Below, one piece after another: positions 7,263-10,927 of a DNA stretch of 10,927 nucleotides. The stretch's first letter is position 1. Every line of letters begins with the position of its first letter. Source of the DNA: Candidatus Daviesbacteria bacterium GW2011_GWA2_42_7. Its GTDB lineage: Bacteria; Patescibacteriota; Microgenomatia; Daviesbacterales; UBA10151. A model generated the notes under the pieces. The model was given only the letters and a program-made list of their open reading frames with translations. It had not been told where the DNA came from and did not search any database. The stretch covers positions 1 through 10,927 of the forward strand of contig LCEJ01000072.1 in the NCBI GenBank assembly GCA_000997105.1, written 5' to 3'. The position numbers and the translations under genes are program-made.

Positions 7263-8489
7263 ATGGGGTTACTGATAATCACAACACTTGCATACTTTGC
7301 TATCTTTGCTTTTCTGTCTGTTTTGGTGTTTTATACAATGGGGTTTACGGTCGTATCTTTTCGTTTAAAGTCCTTATCCCAACCGGAAATTATATCCCTC
7401 TCGCTTGCTTTAGGCCTTGTCCTATTTGTCCTTCTGGCGGCTATATTCGGGCTCTTACACATAAGGATTTTTACTCTCCCGGTTGTTTTAGGATTGGATT
7501 TATATTTGATAGTAAAGTTTAAAAAAAAGTTATTTTTTCCCTGGGTGGTTTTTTTGAAAGAGAAAGTATTGCTTTTGATGATACTTATAGGGATTTTTAT
7601 CCAGGGGATGATTAATTTCCCCAGCGGGTTTTTGTACAACGGCGGGCTATATTTTTGGAGTTCCCAGGGTCATGATGGGTTGTGGCATGTGGCTTTAATG
7701 GAGGCAATTAAGAAGGGTTTCCCGCCCCAAAACCCTATTTTTTCCGGTGAACCGCTTGTGAATTATCATTATTTAATTGACGTGGCAATGGGGGAGTTTG
7801 CCCGCATTTTTCCGTTCTTTTCCTCACTTGACCTCTACTTTAGGTTCTTCCCGGTCATGTTGTCGCTTATGATCGGGTTGTCGGTTTTTACTTTTGTCAA
7901 CCGCTGGCAAGAGAAAAAAGGGATAGCTCTTTTGGCGATGTTTTTCACCTATTTTGTAGGAAGCTTTGGATATGTTGTAAATCTTATAAAAGGGCAAAGT
8001 GTTTTGGGGGGAGAAACAGTTTTTTGGGCAGCTCAGGGGAATTCAATTTTAGGTAATCCTCCGCATGCTTCATCATACGTTTTAGTCCCGGCTTTTTTAC
8101 TTTCTTTTCTTTTGTTTACTAAATCAAGGGATAAATATTGGTTTGTAACATCTTTTCTTTTGGCTGCTGTCTTGGCTGGTTTTAAAGTTTCCGGGGGGTT
8201 GGTGGTCTTAGTAGGTTTGGGTTTTGCAGCCCTGGTTGATGTTGTATTTAACCGGAAGTTGTCGATACTTGCGCTTACCGGGGTTTTAGGGCTGTCCAAT
8301 TTTTTAACCTTTAAGACTATGACTGCCGGGGCGGGTTCGTTTTTAATGTTTTTACCCTGGTGGTTTATAAGGACTATGGTAGTTGCAGGTAATAGGCTGG
8401 ATTGGATTGATTTGGAAAACCAGAGGCAGCATTATTTAGAAAAAGGCACCTGGCATGCATATCTTAGGGTAGCACAGGTTTTGAGGTAG
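7263..8489 (+). CDS. GT-C-like membrane protein, N-terminal part (paralogue of 4308-7261 without ectodomain; frameshifted gene, piece 1)
   Basis: This 408-codon frame starts at an ATG one base after the previous stop and goes straight into membrane helices with no deacetylase-like ectodomain. It carries the same outer-loop signature as its neighbour: 'GHDGLWH' (Asp at residue 138), 'PPQNP', 'SGE' and 'NYHY'. Further on it has 'GGETVFWAAQ', 'GNPPHASS', 'AGFKVSGG' and 'WWFIRTMV'. The frame ends abruptly at 'RVAQVLR' then TAG (8487-8489), inside the membrane region and well before the family's soluble tail, which continues in another frame at 8492. About ten helices are predicted in this part. 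The inferred role is transfer of a sugar from a lipid carrier on the outer face, next to the similar gene 4; donor and acceptor cannot be read from the sequence. Upstream GGGG lies too far from the start for a strong ribosome site, so coupling to the preceding gene is likely. Confidence 0.75.
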   Translation: MGLLIITTLAYFAIFAFLSVLVFYTMGFTVVSFRLKSLSQPEIISLSLALGLVLFVLLAAIFGLLHIRIFTLPVVLGLDLYLIVKFKKKLFFPWVVFLKEKVLLLMILIGIFIQGMINFPSGFLYNGGLYFWSSQGHDGLWHVALMEAIKKGFPPQNPIFSGEPLVNYHYLIDVAMGEFARIFPFFSSLDLYFRFFPVMLSLMIGLSVFTFVNRWQEKKGIALLAMFFTYFVGSFGYVVNLIKGQSVLGGETVFWAAQGNSILGNPPHASSYVLVPAFLLSFLLFTKSRDKYWFVTSFLLAAVLAGFKVSGGLVVLVGLGFAALVDVVFNRKLSILALTGVLGLSNFLTFKTMTAGAGSFLMFLPWWFIRTMVVAGNRLDWIDLENQRQHYLEKGTWHAYLRVAQVLR

Positions 8490-8519
8490 CCTTGTTTATT
8501 ACAATGCTCACAGGTTTTG
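8473..8519 (+). repeat. 11-bp direct repeat flanking the break
   Basis: CACAGGTTTTG occurs at 8473-8483 and again at 8509-8519, 36 bp apart, on either side of the 8484-8494 break. The two copies are read in different frames ('AQVL' and 'LTGF'). Simple repeat-mediated deletion would leave a single copy, so a causal link is uncertain. Confidence 0.5.
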
Positions 8520-8521
8520 TT
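8484..8521 (+). other. Frameshift/deletion junction (about 97 bp missing versus the paralogue)
   Basis: The 44 residues before the break (from 'LPWWF' to 'AQVL') align without gaps to the 6068-7261 protein, and the alignment resumes at 'MPILFVQKG'. Between these anchors the paralogue has 45 residues (135 nt) and this locus has 38 nt, so about 97 bp is missing and the frame changes. Confidence 0.75.
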
Positions 8522-9169
8522 ATGCCGATACTTTTTGTACAGAAGGGTATTATTTACAATAATATCCAGTTTATGCAGTATTTCCTGTTGATCTTCGGGT
8601 TCTACGGGGCAATTACCATTTATAAGCTTTTGATGTTTTTTAAAACCAAGGCGGTGAGGGTGGTTATTATGGCCGTCCTGATAACTTTTTCCGTTCCTAC
8701 CGTAATAGGCAATCTGGCGGAATTTTACGGACCCGGGACGAACCCTTTATCGAAAGTGACTAATGCTCAGCTTGAGGCACTTAAATATTTAAAAGATAAC
8801 TCTTCCCCTGACGATATTGTCTTAAACCAGCCTTACAATAAGTACCTTAAAGATAAGTTTAAGTTCCAGCCCAAACCTATTTATGCATGGTACAGTACGG
8901 CATTTATTCCAGCTTTAGCTGGCCGGCGGACCTATCTCTCTTCTGAAGAGCAGGCGCTTATAACAGGATATCCCACAGAAGAGAGGCTTGAAAAAATGAA
9001 AAGCTTTTTTAGGCAAGAGGATTTATTGTTGGATAAGCAATTTTTGGAAAGTGAAAGTATTAAGTTTGTTTATATTTCTAAAGATGAAATCGAACAACCT
9101 TTTGATCCGTCTAAGGTTGGTCTTAAAAAGTTTTTTGAAAATGGGGAAGTTATAATATACAGGATATGA
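8492..9169 (+). CDS. GT-C-like membrane protein, C-terminal part (frameshifted gene, piece 2)
   Basis: These 225 codons hold three membrane helices (to about residue 74) and a soluble extracytoplasmic tail. They align with the last part of the 6068-7261 protein: 'PILFVQKG', 'IQFMQYFLL', 'QLEALKYLK', 'QPYNK', 'YSTAFIPALAG', 'IKFVYISKDE' and the C-terminal 'NGEVIIYRI'. The TTG at 8492 has no clear ribosome site. The same frame is open only back to 8468, where it already overlaps the previous frame, so this is best read as the 3' piece of the gene starting at 7263. The stop overlaps the following start as ATGA (9166-9169). On its own the product would lack the membrane core and the acidic loop, so independent activity is unlikely. 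Confidence 0.72.
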   Translation: MFITMLTGFVMPILFVQKGIIYNNIQFMQYFLLIFGFYGAITIYKLLMFFKTKAVRVVIMAVLITFSVPTVIGNLAEFYGPGTNPLSKVTNAQLEALKYLKDNSSPDDIVLNQPYNKYLKDKFKFQPKPIYAWYSTAFIPALAGRRTYLSSEEQALITGYPTEERLEKMKSFFRQEDLLLDKQFLESESIKFVYISKDEIEQPFDPSKVGLKKFFENGEVIIYRI

Positions 9170-10857
9170 AATTTACCAAAAGTTTGAAAATTTTATTATT
9201 GATAGTTACGGTAGGCTTTTTCCTACGCCTTTACGGAAGTACCTTAATGCCTCTTTATGGTGATGAACTGACCCTGGTATATGACGCTTACTCAATTTTA
9301 AAAACCGGCCATGACCAAAACGGTGTCTTTTTACCATTGACTTTTCAGATGGCAGAAGGCCGGCCGGCAGGTTATGTTTATTTTTCAATTCCCTTTGTTG
9401 CTGCTTTTGGTCCAACACTGCTTGGGGCGAGAATGCTTTCGGTGCTTTCCGGGGTAGGGATTATAATTCTTTTATATTTACTGGGGAAGAAGTTAGTAAA
9501 CGATAATGTTGGGCTTATCTCGGCGGCTCTTTTTTCAATTTCTCCTTTGGGTATCCAGCTTGGGAGTGGGGGGTTTGAGACCCATTTCGCGCTGTTTCTA
9601 ACACTTTTAGGAGTAGTTTTATTTTTAAATGGTAAGCTTAAACCTTTATTCATTATCTTATCGGCATTTTTTTTAGGGTTAGCTATTCATACATATTCCG
9701 CCTATAAACTCACTGTGCCTTTACTCGTAATTGCACTTATATTTTCTTCCGGGAGGTTAATGGATTGGTTGGGGAGAAAACTTATTTTCTGGAGTATTGC
9801 AGCAATTATTATTGCCGGTATATTTCTCGGCTTGCTTATGAACCAGGCCTTGGTTGCCGGTTCAGAAGGAAGGTTCTTACATCTGAATATTTTTAGCCAA
9901 GAAAATATAAGGGAAAAAATTATACAAAAAGTAAATCTAGAAAGAAATTTGGACACGCTACCTGAACGTCTGGTACCACTGTTCCATAATAAGGATTTAG
10001 AATATGCCTTTATGATTTCGGGGAATTTTGTCAATAATTTTTCTCTTGACTTTTTATTTTGGCACGGTGATGGTAATCCCAGGCATAACGGTGCAACTAT
10101 GGGAGGGCTTTATCCTATTGAGCTGTTGTTTGTTTTGGCAGGGTTATTTTACTTGGTAGGACAAAAAATACAGGTGCTAAGGTTAATATTGCCTTGGCTT
10201 TTTATAGCGCCAATACCTGCTACCCTGCTTATGGAAACCCATGCCCTGCGGAGCTCTCTAATGCTGCCGCCGTTAATCCTGCTCTCTGCTGCAGGTTTTT
10301 ATTTTCTCGTCTTCGAGAAATCAAAGTTATCGAGCGAAGCGAGAGGTTTTTATTATTTGTGGGATTTAATTAGGCAAAAATGGATTAAATGGTTGTTGCC
10401 TGTGTTGCTTTTAGTCCAGTTTATTATATTTGCAGACAGGTTTTACTTCCTTGCACCTCAAAGTTTTAGTCGTTTTTGGTCTTATCCGGCTAAACTTGCG
10501 TCAGATTTAGCAATAGAAAGCAGGGGAAAATTTGACTATATTATTTTGTCGGATTCTTTAGACAATGTCGAGTTTGCTTATCCTGTCTATGCTCAAGTTG
10601 ATCCCGCGCTCGTGATTGCCCAAAATAAGCAAAGGGAAGAGCTTTTTGGTGTTCCGTTTAAACGGTTAGGTAACGTTTACATCGGCTACCTGGCCGGAGA
10701 AAAGATAGATAACTTTTTAGAGGGCTTACCGGGATCGGTGCTTTATATTGGGCCTGTCGAGGAGGCTCGTTTTTTACTAAATTTCCACACTATTTCCGGA
10801 AAAGACGATCTTAGGGCACTGGTTTATAAGGAGAAGCTGGAACCGCGCTCGAATTAG
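9166..10857 (+). CDS. ArnT/PMT-type (GT-C) membrane glycosyltransferase
   Basis: This 563-residue protein has about ten membrane helices and a soluble C-terminal domain from about residue 430. Helix 1 (residues 7-24) is followed by 'LYGDEL' with Asp33-Glu34, the acidic motif after the first helix that is catalytic in the GT39/GT83 families (PMT_2, PF13231). Further family-like motifs are 'GRPAGYVY', 'GARMLSVLSG', 'ISPLGIQLGSGGFETHF', 'HTYSAYKLT', 'NPRHN' (304-308) and 'HALRSSLMLPP'. Such enzymes use polyprenyl-phosphate sugars to glycosylate lipids or proteins on the outer membrane face; which acceptor applies here cannot be told. It appears full length with no loss like those upstream. It begins in an ATGA overlap with the preceding frame. 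Residues around 385-389 ('SSEAR') are encoded by a short CGAGCGAAGCGAG motif. Confidence 0.92.
   Translation: MKFTKSLKILLLIVTVGFFLRLYGSTLMPLYGDELTLVYDAYSILKTGHDQNGVFLPLTFQMAEGRPAGYVYFSIPFVAAFGPTLLGARMLSVLSGVGIIILLYLLGKKLVNDNVGLISAALFSISPLGIQLGSGGFETHFALFLTLLGVVLFLNGKLKPLFIILSAFFLGLAIHTYSAYKLTVPLLVIALIFSSGRLMDWLGRKLIFWSIAAIIIAGIFLGLLMNQALVAGSEGRFLHLNIFSQENIREKIIQKVNLERNLDTLPERLVPLFHNKDLEYAFMISGNFVNNFSLDFLFWHGDGNPRHNGATMGGLYPIELLFVLAGLFYLVGQKIQVLRLILPWLFIAPIPATLLMETHALRSSLMLPPLILLSAAGFYFLVFEKSKLSSEARGFYYLWDLIRQKWIKWLLPVLLLVQFIIFADRFYFLAPQSFSRFWSYPAKLASDLAIESRGKFDYIILSDSLDNVEFAYPVYAQVDPALVIAQNKQREELFGVPFKRLGNVYIGYLAGEKIDNFLEGLPGSVLYIGPVEEARFLLNFHTISGKDDLRALVYKEKLEPRSN
10303..10343 (+). repeat. 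Hairpin followed by CGAGCGAAGCGAG motif inside the coding region
   Basis: TTTCTCG (10303-10309) and CGAGAAA (10314-10320) form a perfect 7-bp stem with a 4-base loop. Ten bases later comes CGAGCGAAGCGAG (10331-10343), whose CGAG copies could also pair with the left arm. The motif resembles short GAGCGAAGCGAG-type words scattered through many bacterial genomes. Here it is in frame and encodes a polar 'SSEARG' patch after a helix. Confidence 0.45.
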
Positions 10858-10879
10858 CCTAATTTGATAAGATAATATT
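10858..10879 (+). promoter_or_regulatory. AT-rich spacer with a possible -10 element before the GT2 gene
   Basis: This 22-bp spacer is the only real intergenic gap in the window. It contains TGATAAGATAAT (10865-10876); GATAAT at 10871-10876 resembles a -10 box, but no good -35 is present at the proper distance. No Shine-Dalgarno sequence precedes the ATG at 10880. If it were a promoter, transcription would start at about the start codon, giving a leaderless message. Continued read-through from upstream is equally possible. Confidence 0.2.
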
Positions 10880-10927
10880 ATGAACAAGATCTCGGTAGTG
10901 ATCAATACTTTCAACGAGGGCAAGACT
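10880..10927 (+). CDS. Glycosyltransferase family 2, N-terminal start (runs off the right edge)
   Basis: The ATG at 10880 opens a frame of 16 codons to the window end, reading M-N-K-I-S-V-V-I-N-T-F-N-E-G-K-T. 'KISVVINTFNE' is the first strand and loop of the GT-A nucleotide-sugar-binding fold in family 2 glycosyltransferases, usually 'SVVI-N/P-T-x-N-E'. These enzymes use nucleotide sugars in the cytoplasm, often loading a polyprenyl phosphate carrier, which would supply donors for the GT-C proteins upstream. It is the only cytoplasmic enzyme visible. Substrate cannot be predicted from this piece. Confidence 0.85.
   Translation, partial: MNKISVVINTFNEGKT

Noticed and set aside
8487..8489. TAG at 8487 as a suppressed stop
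   Set aside because: The same frame beyond it gives no family-like sequence, while the matching sequence resumes in another frame.
9358..9368. GC-rich palindromic word GGCCGGCCGGC
   Set aside because: It is explained by the codons for the conserved 'GRPAG' motif and has no partner elsewhere in the window.
10303..10320. Rho-independent terminator
   Set aside because: The hairpin is short, lies inside the coding region and has no trailing T-run.

Overview
The window is one co-directional, gene-packed stretch (everything on the + strand, almost no intergenic DNA) coding for large membrane proteins of surface-glycan assembly. Families, gene order and the moderately AT-rich composition resemble cell-envelope loci of the Candidate Phyla Radiation (Patescibacteria, possibly Microgenomates). 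That placement rests on family resemblance, not on a marker gene. Stops fall at family-typical ends, so the standard bacterial code fits.

Layout: (1) 2-1003, C-terminal part of a PTPS-related multi-pass membrane protein, running off the left edge; (2) 991-2568, a second copy of the same family; (3) 2565-4016, a Wzx-type polysaccharide flippase; (4) 4009-7261, three consecutive reading frames (4009-4320, 4308-6071, 6068-7261) that look like pieces of one gene: signal peptide, deacetylase-like ectodomain, then a GT-C-like membrane protein with an extracytoplasmic tail; (5) 7263-9169, two reading frames (7263-8489, 8492-9169) that look like pieces of a paralogue of gene 4 without the ectodomain; (6) 9166-10857, an ArnT/PMT-type (GT-C) glycosyltransferase; (7) 10880 to the right edge, the first 16 codons of a family 2 glycosyltransferase.

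The working model is a polyprenyl-phosphate-based pathway. The cytoplasmic GT2 would load sugars on a lipid carrier, the flippase would move lipid-linked material across the membrane, the GT-C-like proteins would transfer sugars on the outer face, and the deacetylase-like domain may trim or modify the product. This model comes from family roles and gene order.

The most unusual feature is a set of four apparent internal losses. Aligning genes 4 and 5 to each other by eye gives ungapped matches on both sides of two breaks, with about 88 bp missing from gene 4 near 6066 and about 97 bp missing from gene 5 near 8484. A third frameshifted break near 4305 and an in-frame loss in gene 2 near 1345 are inferred from family knowledge. 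The coding sequence between the breaks is otherwise clean. Several similar-sized clean losses in one 7-kb stretch suggest an assembly artefact or a common recent mutational process rather than slow gene decay. No RNA gene, mobile element, CRISPR array or convincing terminator was seen.
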